Assembly: GCA_030159075.1 (NCBI GenBank)
Contig: BROG01000341.1
Coordinates: 372,001 to 436,000 of the forward strand
Length of the DNA stretch: 64,000 bases
Direction of reading: 5' to 3'
Source of the DNA: Atrina japonica
Lineage: Eukaryota > Mollusca > Bivalvia > Pterioida > Pinnidae
A program made the position numbers and the translations under genes. The notes under the pieces were generated by a model that saw only the letters and a list, made by a program, of their open reading frames with translations, was not told the DNA's origin and searched no databases. Each line of letters opens with the position of its first letter. Positions within the stretch are counted from its first letter, which is position 1. Of the stretch, positions 18,184 through 28,224 are shown piece by piece.

Positions 18184-19501
18184 AATACACCATATGTTAT
18201 CATACATATGAAATAATACACCATGTGTTATCACATATATGAAATAATACACCATGTGTTTTCACATATATGAAATAATACACCATGTGTTATCACATAT
18301 ATGACATAATATACCATGTGTTATTACATATATGACATAATACACCATGTGTTATCATTTATGACATAATACAACATGTGATATCTCATATGAAATAATA
18401 CACCATGTTATTACATATCGGTTTATTGACATACTGGTAATGCAAATGTTTTATCACATATGACATATTACACATTGATGGACCACATGATATATTACAA
18501 TGTGTGTTAATATATTTGTTGGCATGAGGTAAAACCAATCAGATAAAGGAATCTGATTTGATGCAAGACTAAGAATCTGTGTCAGATTTTGTGTACAATT
18601 TTGTACAATGGATGATAAGTATATGAATATGTGAATGATTTAATAAATGATATCTTAAAATTCTTAAACTTCACCCTACAAATAAACTTAGAATTTATGA
18701 TCAAAGAATTAGGAATTATTTATAAAGTTATAAATAAAATAGTTCCTGGCATTATGACTACGGTACTTGGTGGCAATTTTAGCTTGCTGTAGGAGAAACA
18801 ATTTATTGAATATGTAAATGTACAATTATTGGTGTTCATTACTTATCAAGATTTTACATGACTCTTGCAAATGTGTGAATATCGATACTTAGTACAACTG
18901 AGTAAGGATAGGCATGTAAAAGTAGCATGTTCTTTTTAATGTCAAAGAAATTATGATTTGTGACTTCTGCCTTTTTGCTAAAGAGTGCCATTAATCCAGA
19001 GGCACAAATAAAACCCAATACTCAACTGTAAATAAATCATTAGCTCTCCAACGTTCTCTTATATCCCTACCACTTACCATAAAAACACACAAATGTATCG
19101 GTCTGCCAAGATTGGCACATCAGGTTCTGCCAGAAACCAAAATGATACTATCAATTATCCAATAGTTGGGGTTACAGGTTAAACATTTCACTTTACACCC
19201 ATTCAATGCATTACTGTAGCTGTCACCCTTACTAAGATTGTAAGTTACACTTATTGTTTGTAAACAAACATGACTTTTTGTCTTGGTAGAACTGTAATAG
19301 AAGGTAAATGACACTGACATGTTTAGTTTTACTTACACTGAAGTTACGTGGTGTTGATGTGATTGTCTGAAGTTTGGCACGCTTAAAATGCTCAAGTGTA
19401 GCTTGCTGTGTTGTCATAAACCATGTCATTGGTAAGTTAGCTATAACAGCAACTCCTGCAGTTACCCCAGCAATTCCAAGGAGGACCCTTGGTATTCCCA
19501 T
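8201..19501 (-). CDS. Selenoprotein U (PRXL2A/FAM213A family), five exons
   Basis: A thioredoxin-fold, peroxiredoxin-like 2 family redox protein. The joined exons (19337-19501, 18004-18078, 16035-16169, 13058-13193, 8201-8313) encode 207 residues; human PRXL2A has 229. All junctions are GT-AG with phases 0, 0, 0, 1. Residues 6-24 are hydrophobic, like the N-terminal membrane segment of the family. Recognisable family blocks are MAVRRPG, REEAVGLSSLKPELD, FQPFFKGDIYLD, FYGP and GEGRLLG, and the near-C-terminal EKEFGD. The redox motif reads U75-S-M-C78: the codon after RRPG is TGA (18019-18021) where human has the first Cys of CXXC. Fish and sea-urchin SelU carry selenocysteine at this site, so I read it as Sec and not a stop. 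Open frame, family similarity and splice sites continue unbroken after it. No convincing SECIS element was found by eye. Regulation is not evident from the sequence. Confidence 0.93.
10065..10200. mobile_element. 136-bp foldback MITE in intron 4
   Basis: Arms of about 55 bases at each end are imperfect inverted repeats. The left arm starts TAAGGACTGTTTTTAAT and the reverse complement of the right starts TAAGGATTGTTTTTCAT. Both contain TTTTGAAAAGC and GTATAAATGCAAT. TA dinucleotides border both sides, compatible with a Tc1/mariner-type target. Confidence 0.6.
10712..10944 (+). mobile_element. tRNA-derived SINE
   Basis: The head carries RNA polymerase III boxes: an A-box region GGCTCAGTCAGTAGCG and a B box GAGTTCAAGTCC. 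The body contains TGAGTATAGGCCAAAATTTG, and the tail ends in (AAAC)n. Target duplications CAGCTGGG flank it (10704-10711 and 10945-10952). Relative to the second copy at 51,581-51,867 it lacks about 60 bases in the middle. It lies inside intron 4 of the selenoprotein gene, opposite in orientation. Confidence 0.88.
13058..13193 (-). CDS. Selenoprotein U exon 4
   Basis: 136 bases with acceptor TTTTGCAG and donor GTATGT, ending in phase 1. Translation begins KTFYGPKERW and ends GDVKGEGRLLG. This aligns to the human stretch from KKFYGPQRR to NLEGEGFILGG. Confidence 0.93.
13738..14589. repeat. Dispersed bivalve-type repeat
   Basis: Begins near AACAAGAGTTCCCAGAGTAA and ends in GGACGGACGACAGACG and GAGTGATAACAATAGC. 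I know this arrangement from high-copy repeats of bivalve genomes. It contains two tandem-like blocks with the shared phrase ACTTTCTGAGAAAT. Its 3' end passes straight into the minisatellite that follows. Confidence 0.5.
14590..15985. repeat. About 1.4-kb minisatellite, 25-26-bp unit
   Basis: Tandem copies of a unit close to AATAATAGCTAGGTATGG plus TGTGGGGA, with frequent small variants. The array lies in intron 3 of the selenoprotein gene. Its AATAGCTAGG core also occurs at the 3' end of the preceding dispersed repeat, suggesting it grew from there. Reading frames inside it (for example MARYGVGEKT repeats) are by-products. Confidence 0.95.
16035..16169 (-). CDS. Selenoprotein U exon 3
   Basis: 135 bases, 45 codons, phase 0 at both ends. 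Acceptor TTTGTTGCAG, donor GTAATT. Translation begins EAVGLSSLKPELDAYGVQLH and ends FKGDIYLDLE. This matches human EAADLSSLKSMLDQLGVPLY and FKGEIFLDE. Confidence 0.94.
16372..16850. mobile_element. Diverged relative of the 14-238 MITE
   Basis: Shares the blocks GAGACACAAATTTAGC, AGCAAGAAGTAA, GTTAGCAATATTCAATTTTAGC and CACGCTAAAA, in the same order as the element at the start of the window, with extra sequence in the middle. It sits in intron 2. Confidence 0.5.
16940..17940. repeat. About 1-kb minisatellite, 32-bp unit
   Basis: Near-perfect 32-bp units (TCAGGTCAATACACATACAT followed by CACTTAGAATTA) from about 16,990 to 17,580, then degenerating to about 17,940. It lies in intron 2 of the selenoprotein gene. 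Confidence 0.95.
18004..18078 (-). CDS. Selenoprotein U exon 2 with in-frame TGA
   Basis: 75 bases, 25 codons, phase 0 at both ends. The acceptor is GTACAG and the donor GTAGGT. It encodes GDQLWKNNPALIMAVRRPG, then TGA at 18019-18021, then SMCRE. The human counterpart is ELWEKNGAVIMAVRRPG, then Cys, then FLCRE. The TGA is therefore at the exact catalytic position, with the resolving cysteine kept three residues on. Confidence 0.94.
18118..18182. repeat. (CT)n/(TCTG)n microsatellite
   Basis: CT repeats interrupted by five TCTG units, in intron 1. Confidence 0.9.
18183..18420. repeat. Minisatellite, 31-bp unit
   Basis: About eight copies of TAATACACCATGTGTTATCA plus CATATATGAAA, decaying toward the right end, in intron 1. 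Confidence 0.92.
19337..19501 (-). CDS. Selenoprotein U exon 1 (start)
   Basis: 55 codons from ATG to donor GTAAGT. Begins MGIPRVLLGIAGVTAGVAVI, a hydrophobic N-terminal segment. It ends TPRNFS, matching human EPRTFKA just before the ELW of the next exon. The start is the first ATG of the frame. Upstream minus-strand sequence has possible acceptors at TTTACAG (about 19,530) and TTTTTCAG (about 19,567), so a 5' UTR intron is likely. Confidence 0.9.
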
Positions 19502-20164
19502 GATAAGTACAATCTCTCTTCCCTATTCTGTAAATTACAAAGAGGTGTTCATCAGAGTCTGTTTACCTGAAAAATAAAGTATTTAAAAACCAAACTTTAG
19601 TCTTAAAACATACATCAATTAAATTACAGGTAAAATTTCCCATGGCCTGTACCTGGGAAACACTGATCTAAAAACTGGGATGACAACTATTCACAACATC
19701 TAAACATTTAAATCACATTATTCCTCACAAAATTACTATAACATGCATGACTTTATGAAATAAAAAATCAAACATCATTCAGTATTTACTAATTGCTTAT
19801 ATCTAGTTATTGCTGAGTTACTTAGACAACTTAAAAACAAAATGTAACTATATTACTAATACAACGTAATACTTGACTGATGATCTCAATGTGTGTGTCG
19901 AGAGAGGAAATCATGCCGACAGGTATTGTTCAGTCTAATTTGTTTTGTGGCATGACATACGATACATGTATAAATGTCCCCGCTAAATAACACTGGTTAA
20001 GTCTGCGTCATAACAAAAGCTGGAGTAAATTTAACAAAAGTCAACAGAAGGTAGAAACTTGAAATGATTTATTTAATAACAGAAATAACAAATACTGGTA
20101 TACAGAGGATACAGATTTATACATTATTATATATGTAAAATAATGATTTATATCTTAAGCATTA

Positions 20165-20166
<2 letters not shown>

Positions 20167-20203
<37 letters not shown>

Positions 20204-20257
20204 TGTGTGTAGGTGTGTGTGTGTGTAGGTGTGTGTGTGTGGGGTGTGTGTGTGTGA
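20167..20257. repeat. (GT)n microsatellite
   Basis: Interrupted GT tract of about 90 bases, upstream of the selenoprotein gene. Confidence 0.96.
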
Positions 20258-20939
20258 AACTTTAGCAACTAAAATTCATACATGTATGCTAGTGTACATT
20301 TCTTCACTAAACTGTGTTATCTATGAATCATTATTACCTTTTTGTACAAAACAGGTAATTCAATGTGCAGAACTTGCTATTATTAATTACAAACCTCCGA
20401 CAAACTTTACCTGTGTCAAAAGCAAAATATGAATTACAAGTTTGTCTTCATTTCCTGTATCTAGAGTTCACATTTATGTGAAATCTGTACAAAAACAAAA
20501 CTAGTTTACTATTAAAGAAATGACAAAAGACAGGAATGATAGATGTAAGTGTGTAAAAAGAACCCAGTATAAAATATTTCTGTTGAAATTCTATACAAAA
20601 GTAAAAACACTAATGACTGTCTAGAATTACAATATACAGTATTTGCTGCCCAGGTCATATTTAATTTGCTTACTCCCTTACTAGTGCTATAAAAGTCAAA
20701 ATGTAGTCTTATTTACAGCCATATTTTTTATGTTTGAATAAGAAGCTTCTAAAACCCAAACTCAGATTATCTGTCTCTATTCAGCTTGTGTTTTAACTTA
20801 TCTTGCAACTAAATGTTGTTTGTAAATATTCGTTTGTTCAGATGTTGTATAACATACTGCTTAGAATTTCTCACTGAAACAGATATGTCACCAGCTTATA
20901 AAGTAATCTGCCAGAAATCTTTATCTATGCTATATAACT

Positions 20940-21890
20940 GACACTACTCACTAGTCTTAACACATGATAGATAAAACAACTCACACTATGCACTAATCTT
21001 AACACATGATAGATAACAACACAATTCACACTACTCACTAATCTTAACATATGATAAAATAACAAAACAACTCACACTACTTACTAATCATTATCTTAAC
21101 ATGAGATAGATAAAACAACTCACACTACTCACCAATCTTAACACATGATAGATAACACAATTCACACTACTCACTAATCTTAACATATGATAAAATAACA
21201 AAACAACTCACACTACTTACTAATCATTATCTTAACATGAGATACCGTAGATAAAACAACTCACACTACTCACCAATCTTAACACATGATAGATAACACA
21301 ATTCACACTACTCACTAATCTTAACATATGATAAAATAACAAAACAACTCACTACTTACTAATCATTATCTTAACATGAGATAGATAAAACAACTCACAC
21401 TACTCACCAATCTTAACACATGATAGATAACACAATTCACACTACTCACTAATCTTAACATATGATAGAATAACAAAACAACTCACACTACTTACTAATC
21501 TTAACATGAGATAGATAAAACAACTCACACTACTCACCAATCTTAACACATGATAGATAACACAATTCACACTACTCACTAATCTTAACATATGATAAAA
21601 TAACAAAACAACTCACACTACTTACTAATCTTACATGAGATAGATTACACTACTCACCAATCTTAACACATGATAGATAACACAATTCACACTACTCACT
21701 AATCTTAACACATGATAGATAAAACAACTCACACTACTCACCAATCTTAACACATGATAGATAACAACACAATTCACACTACTCACTAATTTTAAGACCT
21801 GATAATTAACAAAACAACTCACACTACTCACTAATCTTTACACATGTGATAAATAACAAGATACTCACAATACTCGCTAGAGTCTTAACA
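20940..21890. repeat. Higher-order satellite, about 135-bp period
   Basis: Tandem sub-units of about 45 bases (CACACTACTCACCAATCTTA, then ACACATGATAGATAA) are grouped into a repeating triplet of about 135 bases. The variants ACATATGATAAAATAAC and ACATGAGATAGATAA alternate regularly. Confidence 0.93.
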
Positions 21891-22999
21891 CATGCACAGG
21901 TTTATCTAATGAAAAAAAATACACAGCCCTAAGCTCTTTCAAATACATGTAAATAATGCGAAAAGTTTAAAATGTTTACCTCTAGCATTTGAATAGCTCA
22001 AACTCAAGCTGATACAATTCACACAAATTTTATTTTTAATGACACATTTAAAATGATTGATGAGTACTATGTATGTTCCAGTGACATCTACATAAAAATC
22101 AATCTTATTCACATACCATAGAAATATAATGATCAACATTGTATGCTGGCAATTTTTAAATCATTAAAAATTCTAGATAAAATTAAAAGCATTCCATTAC
22201 ATACAAGTAACAGAGTACTGGTAACTGGGAGGAACAAATAAAATACAATTTGTATTTAGGGAGTACTTTAGCCTAGACTGTTGTGGTTAGACCATCACAA
22301 TATAAATCATGGCATCTCTCACCTCTTGTCAGAAGTACAGTTAGAACTTGGAGCCTGACTTCTGAAATTCTCAAAACTGACTATGTAGAGAAGTTGGTCA
22401 GTTGTGAGAGGCTACATTGGGTAATTTCTGGGTACATTCAATCATCATTGTAAAACTGCAATCTGGAATTACTTTGCTCTTTCCTACCCATGGTCTCATG
22501 TGACCAAAATCTCTCATAGCAAATGAATATTTATAAGGAGTAGGTGTTGTCCAATTTATCCAATCACAGTAGTTCACTAGTTGTGATCAGCAACATAAGT
22601 TATTGCAAGTTGATCCAATACAATTCTGAATTTGTTTAAAAGCCCTGAACTGGTTGCTGACAAATGCAAGCATGATTTAATCACAATGGCTGAGGCTTCA
22701 TGAATAATAAAATATATACAAGAATTTTGGTTGCATGAGACTGTGTGTAGGGAAGAGAATAGCAATTCCGGACCGTGGTTTTCTGACGATGGGGTACGTT
22801 TTGACAACAATTTTCTGGGTGCTTAACCTCTGCAGATATATTGCTGATCTCAACTAGTTACAAATATATTCTGTTAACTCTTCATCCCTGAAAAACAATG
22901 GACTCTTCTGAAAATCAAAAACTACGACCAGTCCAAACATGTTGTTAGGGGTGATTGGGTTAAGCAGCCGTGTTTATAATCATGTATTCTCCTTTACTC
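21891..22999. other. No gene recognised
   Basis: Unique-looking AT-rich sequence. A minus-strand frame of 77 codons at 22,577-22,810 has no recognisable domain. The phrase CTGAAAAACAATGGACTC at about 22,888 recurs at about 23,780, so part of this is a dispersed repeat. Confidence 0.4.
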
Positions 23000-23480
23000 A
23001 ATTTTTATAATGCATATCTAAATACACATTACTCTGTATACTATATACTTTAAAATGTGTAAACAAATATCTAAATTCATATTACACTCTATAATGTGTA
23101 AACATATACATCTAAATACACATTACACTATATACTCTAAAATGTGTTAACAAATATCTAAATTCACATTACACTCTATAATGTGTAAACATATATATCT
23201 AAATACACATTACACTATATACTCTAAAATGTGTTAACAAATATCTAAATACACATTACACTCTATAATGTGTAAACAAATATCTAAATTCACATTACTC
23301 TATAATGTGTAAACATATATATCTAAATACACATTACACTATATACTCTAAAATGTGTTAAAAATATCTAAATTCACATTACACTCTATAATGTGTAAAC
23401 ATACATGTATATATCTAAATACACATTACACTATATACTCTAAAATGTGTAAACAATATCTAAATACACATATTACACAA
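23000..23480. repeat. Satellite, about 85-bp period
   Basis: Alternating sub-units AATGTGTAAACATATATATC and AATGTGTTAACAAATATC, each followed by TAAATACACATTACACT-like sequence, give a period of about 85 bases in five or six copies. Confidence 0.92.
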
Positions 23481-23564
23481 TTACTGCACTATTTTTTTAT
23501 TTGATACGAAAATTTATGAAGTACAAAAACAATACTGACCGAGGACAATATTTTTTTTTGTAAT

Positions 23565-23640
23565 CCATAGACTGGGAATCGAAACCAGGACCTTCCAAAA
23601 ACTAGCAGGGTGCTCTTACCAACTGTGCTTTAAGGGTTAT
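23565..23640 (-). repeat. tRNA-like SINE head or tRNA pseudogene
   Basis: On the minus strand an A-box-like AAGCACAGTTGGTAAGAGC (23612-23630) is followed by a B-box-like GGTTTCGATTCCC (23574-23586), which has one extra T. The spacing is like a tRNA, but the acceptor stem does not pair well. I read it as a SINE fragment or dead tRNA. Confidence 0.45.
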
Positions 23641-23882
23641 CTATATATTTCCGAAACCAGAAATAACATTGAAGAACATTTTCCACATTCATGTGACATG
23701 TGTGACTAAATGCAGGATTATAACAGAAATGAGGGCTAATTCAAAAGTTCTCTATTTTTGTCTTAACCCATCAACCACTGAAAAACAATGGACTCCTCTG
23801 TAAACTAGTGACTTAGACAAGGTAAAATGTGTCTTTAGGGGTAAAAACAATAAAACATGTAAAAATCAGAAGAGGTATAATC

Positions 23883-24113
23883 AGGGTTCAACAATTAGGT
23901 TTGTCCGGGACAAGTCCGGATGTTGCTTGTCCAAAAGGACAAGTAAAACTGCTGAAGACAAAAATTAATTCAATAAAGATTGTTTTAAATACAAAATAAT
24001 ACCTTTGAATGTTCCACTTAATTTTCAGAAAAGTCATTTTTAAATTCGGACAAGTAGATTAAAATATTATTTGTCCTGCTGGACAAGTGAAAATTTTCAT
24101 TATTGTTGACCCT
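23883..24113. mobile_element. MITE-like element with GGACAAGT repeats
   Basis: The tips AGGGTTCAACAATTA and, reversed, AAGGGTCAACAATAAT are inverted. Inside, TTGTCC and GGACAAGT motifs occur repeatedly in both orientations. No coding potential. Confidence 0.5.
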
Positions 24114-24734
24114 TGATAACAATTACTGATACCCAATACAGATTAAAAGGTACTCGAGTCTGACAACTGTTCTCTGTAATTTGCACCATTTTCATATAGA
24201 GTATGTGTAATTATCAATCTTAGAAAATATGGCTGAGGCATTGTCGGTCCATTATGGAGTCACATGGGTTTATCTACATTTACACATCATGTCAAAATTT
24301 CCGGCAAGCTCAAGGATTGTGTGAATTTGATGATTGGAAGGGACACTCCTTCTGTCTCAAGAATTAAAATATTAACAGTTATGGGTGAAACGTTGTTTGA
24401 ACTGGATAAATAGATAAAAACACACATTTCTATAATGAATTCCAGTATAAAAATAACTTTAATTCACAGCAAATCACCTTGTCATATCAAAGTTAGGGGC
24501 AAGTTACTCCAACAATGTCAGAGGTTTAAATGGCATGATACTTTTGACTTACTTTCAACATATCTGAAGTGAAGCTAGCTCTAAAATCATTGGGGTAGAG
24601 GTAAGTCTCAGGGGTTTGTTAAAAAAGGGGTTACATTTAAGGTCCCTAATCAGTCTACTGACGAGTACTGTATACATACACTTAAGTCTAAAGAATGAGG
24701 AAAGACTTCTTATCCAAGATCTATACATAGGTGT

Positions 24735-24935
24735 CAGAAGCAAATTGAAAGTGGGGGGGGGGCTAAACCAACTTAAAACACACAAACGCCAGAAGTGGGG
24801 GGGCTAAACCAACTTAAAACACACACACGCCAGAAACGTCTTGGTGGCTAAGCCCCAATTTTCAACACCTATGCCTATCTTTGCAAAAAAAGTGGGGGGG
24901 CTAAGCCCCCCCGGCTCCGACGCCTATGCTATAGA
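24735..24935. repeat. G-rich dispersed repeat fragments
   Basis: Two direct copies of GGGGGGGCTAAACCAACTTA are followed by GTGGGGGGGCTAAGCCCCCC and GGCTCCGACGCCTATGC. This resembles a widespread invertebrate repeat that ends in GGCGTCGGAGCC. Confidence 0.5.
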
Positions 24936-25097
24936 TCTACTGAGTATACTCAGAAGAGTTTTTGATTTACCGTAAAAAAAACATTATAAATACTATAGTA
25001 TAGATGCTGTATACGTACCGAATTTCTGGTTCCAGTGCTGGAATGCATGCCCCTCGTGGTCTTTTAAATTGAAAGAAAAGTGGCTTTTATGCTATAG

Positions 25098-25318
25098 CCC
25101 TACTGGACACCAGTGGTCGGCCAGAACCAGTAGTCCACTATGGTGTTATTTCGTGTTTAGTATCAACCATAACAATATTTATTTTCTTCGGCTTGAGAAA
25201 ACTACCCTAAAACTGATGACTGATGTAAAAAAAAATAACAAAAACGTGTTGTATATAGGCAAAATAATATAGCAGTCGACTACTGGTCCTAGCTGACCAC
25301 TGGTCCTTGACCAGTATC
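25098..25318. mobile_element. About 220-bp foldback element
   Basis: Imperfect inverted arms of about 40 bases. The left arm contains TACTGGACACCAGTGGTC and GAACCAGTAGTC; the reversed right arm contains CAAGGACCAGTGGTCAG and GACCAGTAGTC. The AT-rich centre has no supported gene. Confidence 0.55.
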
Positions 25319-25647
25319 CCATTTTACTTTTGTTGGTCATACAGTTTCCCCTTGAAAATCACGGGCACTTGCTTCTATCAGTAGGGTCGAGAATAACGTA
25401 CGACATCCATTGATAGATACAAGTGCGTGTGTTAAGAATGCAGCCTACTGATTATCATTAGGTCACAGTACATACTCGGCCTACCCCGAAACAAGTCAAA
25501 GTCACAAAGTTAAATTAACAGACCATGGGCCTCGCTAACTGTCCGTACTTGAGAAATCAGAGTGGACATTTACGTAAGATGACATTTGGATATCTCAGAA
25601 TTACACTGACCACCATGCTGTACCAGTATCGGTTTAGGCATACTTAC

Positions 25648-25700
25648 ACTTTCATCATCGGCCCACTAGCCTACTGCAGCTTTTCGGCAAAATGATATAA
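25648..25700 (-). other. Possible non-coding first exon of the selenoprotein gene
   Basis: On the minus strand a consensus donor GTAAGTATG follows GATGATGAAAGT. The upstream AAGAGTTGTCTCTCTTTATA could be a promoter or start region. It lies about 6 kb before the start codon in the same orientation. This is inference only; a transcript read is needed to link it. Confidence 0.2.
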
Positions 25701-26179
25701 AGAGAGACAACTCTTATTTCTCAAAAAAATGGAGATCACTTCCCTTCGTTCAGTAGGCTCGCAAAAATGTATTTCACTATAAATTCTTAATAATTATGCA
25801 TTTGTTTAATTTTGTTCTCTGAATTTAGAAGACATCCTAAGTAAATGAAAAATGGCAAGTCTGGAAATCTGGGCCTAATTTTTATAATATTTTCGTTAGT
25901 TTACCTCCATAAAATATTTAGGTATCAATGGTATTATTTTGGTTATGAATTACGTCATAAATCCATTCATTATCTTTGTAATAAAAGTCGAAATGACATC
26001 GCTGGAATTTTACTCTCATGAAGAATGATGTATTTCTCCTGAAATAATAAGGAGATTGTAATAGCATTTCTAGCATATAAGTACCAGTACCTCAACTTTC
26101 TGTGGATCATTTTTATCTAAAATAGGATGATGAATGAATTCTAGAGGAGTTATTGAAAAATCGCGAATTTACTAATAAC

Positions 26180-26214
26180 AGCGATATATAAAGCTAATAG
26201 CTTTATATATCGCT
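26180..26214. repeat. Perfect 17-bp palindrome
   Basis: AGCGATATATAAAGCTA is followed by a single base and its exact reverse complement, able to form a cruciform or hairpin. Confidence 0.9.
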
Positions 26215-26719
26215 GCTAATAATAAATAGTGAAAATATTTTTTTCCCGAACTCATTTATGGCATGTACATGTATATCATAGGTGTACGAAATCAACATGT
26301 CTCGAATCCAGAAAAAAACTTTCCAGAGCTTTTGAAAATCAAAAAGCTGAAAATAATTTTTTGGAGGGGTGGGTATAATAAAATGATGTATGTCAATTTA
26401 GTCCAATATTTGGCCGGGGTGAAATATAGTCGCAATGTGAAAATTAACTCTCTGGGCTTTAGAAACATTTCTGGAAAGCATATCTTGGACCATGGTGAAA
26501 CGGTGATTTTGTGTGGAATATTTTAATGATATAGCCAGTAATAATTCAATGTCTGGAGGATACTAGGACGAAATTCTGCTTCGATTTTAAGTAACTTTTT
26601 TTGCTTATCGAAGGATAAGAAGGATCGAGAAGGGTAATCAATGTGATTTATTGGCAGATTGCTAGGTATATCATAGTCGCGTCTATGGGCTTCAAAAAAC
26701 AAAAAATTATCTGAATATA

Positions 26720-26723
26720 TAAT

Positions 26724-26754
<31 letters not shown>

Positions 26755-26810
26755 TATATAAAAAATATATATATATACAATATAATATATATATATATGT
26801 ATTTGTGTGT
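26720..26810. repeat. (TA)n microsatellite
   Basis: Interrupted TA tract followed by TG-rich sequence. The minus-strand frame across it is an artefact of the repeat. Confidence 0.95.
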
Positions 26811-27086
26811 GTATTGTGTGTGGGTGTGTGTTGTGCGTGTGCGGTGATAATGGAGAGCGTGCCCCCTAAGTTGATAAAATACGTATAAAACCTACAACTT
26901 TTCTATAATAAGTCGAAAAATTAGTTAAAAACTTCCCAAAATTTTCGTGCCTCGCTCCGCTCGTCAAATATAATTTAAACTTGCACCCCTCCAACTTCAA
27001 GTCCTGACTCTGCCTTTTATAAGGCAGACATTGTATAATTTTTAAAAAGTAGAATTTTATGTCACAAGTTTTTAAAAAGTAGCTAT

Positions 27087-27212
27087 AGGCAGCTCCATAG
27101 CGTGCCATTTGAATTTTGCCCCCAGGGGGCGCCACCAGTGGTGCTGTTGATGACGACATCAGAATGCTGGCTACTGATTGATAAATTCAAAAGGCACGCT
27201 ATGGAGCCGTCT
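27087..27212. repeat. Terminal foldback inside the left TIR
   Basis: Arms 27087-27116 and 27183-27212 are inverted at 27 of 30 positions (AGGCAGCTCCATAGCGTGCC and its near-complement). The end of the element can therefore form its own hairpin. The same foldback is found at three other TIR copies in the window. Confidence 0.85.
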
Positions 27213-27213
27213 G

Positions 27214-27378
27214 TGACGTCATAACCGGAAGTGAAGTCATATCGGATGTACGTCATACCGGAAATGAGGTCATGTTGTCATGGCAATAAGGAGAAAGAGC
27301 CAATCGTTGAGCTCGGAGGTGTGTCTGTGACCGGAAGTGGAAGGTTGTGGAGGCGGCCATCTTGGATAACAAGCCAAT
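27214..27378 (+). promoter_or_regulatory. Promoter-like motif cluster in the left TIR
   Basis: In order: TGACGTCA (CRE, 27214-27221), CCGGAAGT (ETS, 27225-27232), GCCAAT (27299-27304), CCGGAAGT (27331-27338), GCGGCCATCTTGG (YY1-like, 27353-27365) and GCCAAT (27373-27378). The set is largely kept in the other TIR copies. These are host housekeeping-promoter motifs, so the TIR may serve as a promoter for the element's genes. Binding is inferred from consensus only. Confidence 0.5.
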
Positions 27379-27721
27379 GAGAGCCTTCATTACAAGAGGT
27401 CGGGGTCACGAGAGGTCACGTGAGTACACGAGAAGTCAACGGGTAAAACTAGAAGTTGAGTTTTTCCAGTTTTGGGTTGAGAGTGAATCTATTTTTAGAA
27501 CCGAAACTTTGGGTTTTTCCAGGTTTGTGAAACCAGCAGTAGGTATCGCCGAGAGTTTACGAGAGTTGCCGAGAGTTGCTAACAGGATATAGTTTTTTTT
27601 TCTAGTTTTGAGGTCTAGAGTGAATGAAAATTGATTAGATGAATGGGTATTCCCCTGGTAGCACAATTAAGTTTTAAGTAATGAAAACCTTATTAACGTT
27701 GCTTGTTCCCTATTTTTTTTC

Positions 27722-28080
27722 TGAGATATTGAAATTTACTGTTTGTACATGTTTCATACGGTAAACACTAAACCTAGTTAATAAAAATTCAAACACCTAT
27801 GCTGATAGTAGTTTTCTGACGATGTTGACTCTTTGAGCTCCGGATCGCAAATGAGCTTTCAGAGGTCTAACTGAACCTATACTCTAGTCATGTGATTTAT
27901 TTTTTTTCTTCTGAGATATTTGTCATTTTAATGCATGGAAAATAAGCTAGCCCTATCTAATATAAAATGAAACACCCTTGCTGATAGTAGTGGTTTTTTT
28001 CTTATGATGTTAACACCTCGAGCTTCGGATCTCAAATGAGATTTCCCAGACTTAACTGAACCTCTCTCAAGTCACATGAC
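27722..28080 (+). repeat. Subterminal direct repeats of the Polinton
   Basis: Two diverged direct copies share TTTTTTTCTGAGATATT or a close form, CTATGCTGATAGTAG or CTTGCTGATAGTAG, GAGCTCCGGATCGCAAATGA or its variant, and TAACTGAACCT. A further copy lies at 30,419-30,560, and inverted copies lie near the right end (42,360-42,480), so the inverted ends once reached at least this far. Confidence 0.7.
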
Positions 28081-28224
28081 TTATTATATTAGACTTTCAT
28101 CTAATGAAGTGAATACTTCAGTCATATCAAAACACAAATGAAATAAAACATTTAATGTTGAATATACACTGATAAGTAGTGTTTCGTCACTACAGAATAA
28201 CACAAACACAAAACCTGCATACTT

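Larger units (their letters stand above)
27078..27594 (+). repeat. Left terminal inverted repeat of the Polinton
   Basis: About 515 bases that match the reversed right end through long blocks such as CATGTTGTCATGGCAATAAG and CACGAGAAGTCAACGGG, and the stretch from GTTTTGGGTTGAGAGTGAAT into ACCGAAACTTTGGG. It includes a terminal foldback, then a run of CCGGAAGT-type repeats, then the GC-rich block with GCGGCCATCTTGG. Confidence 0.88.

Noticed and set aside
23565..23640. Functional tRNA gene
   Set aside because: A and B boxes are present, but the B box has an extra base and the acceptor stem does not pair.
26523..26780. Minus-strand frame made of Ile/Tyr runs
   Set aside because: It is created by the (TA)n tract; the same applies to 44,891-45,124.
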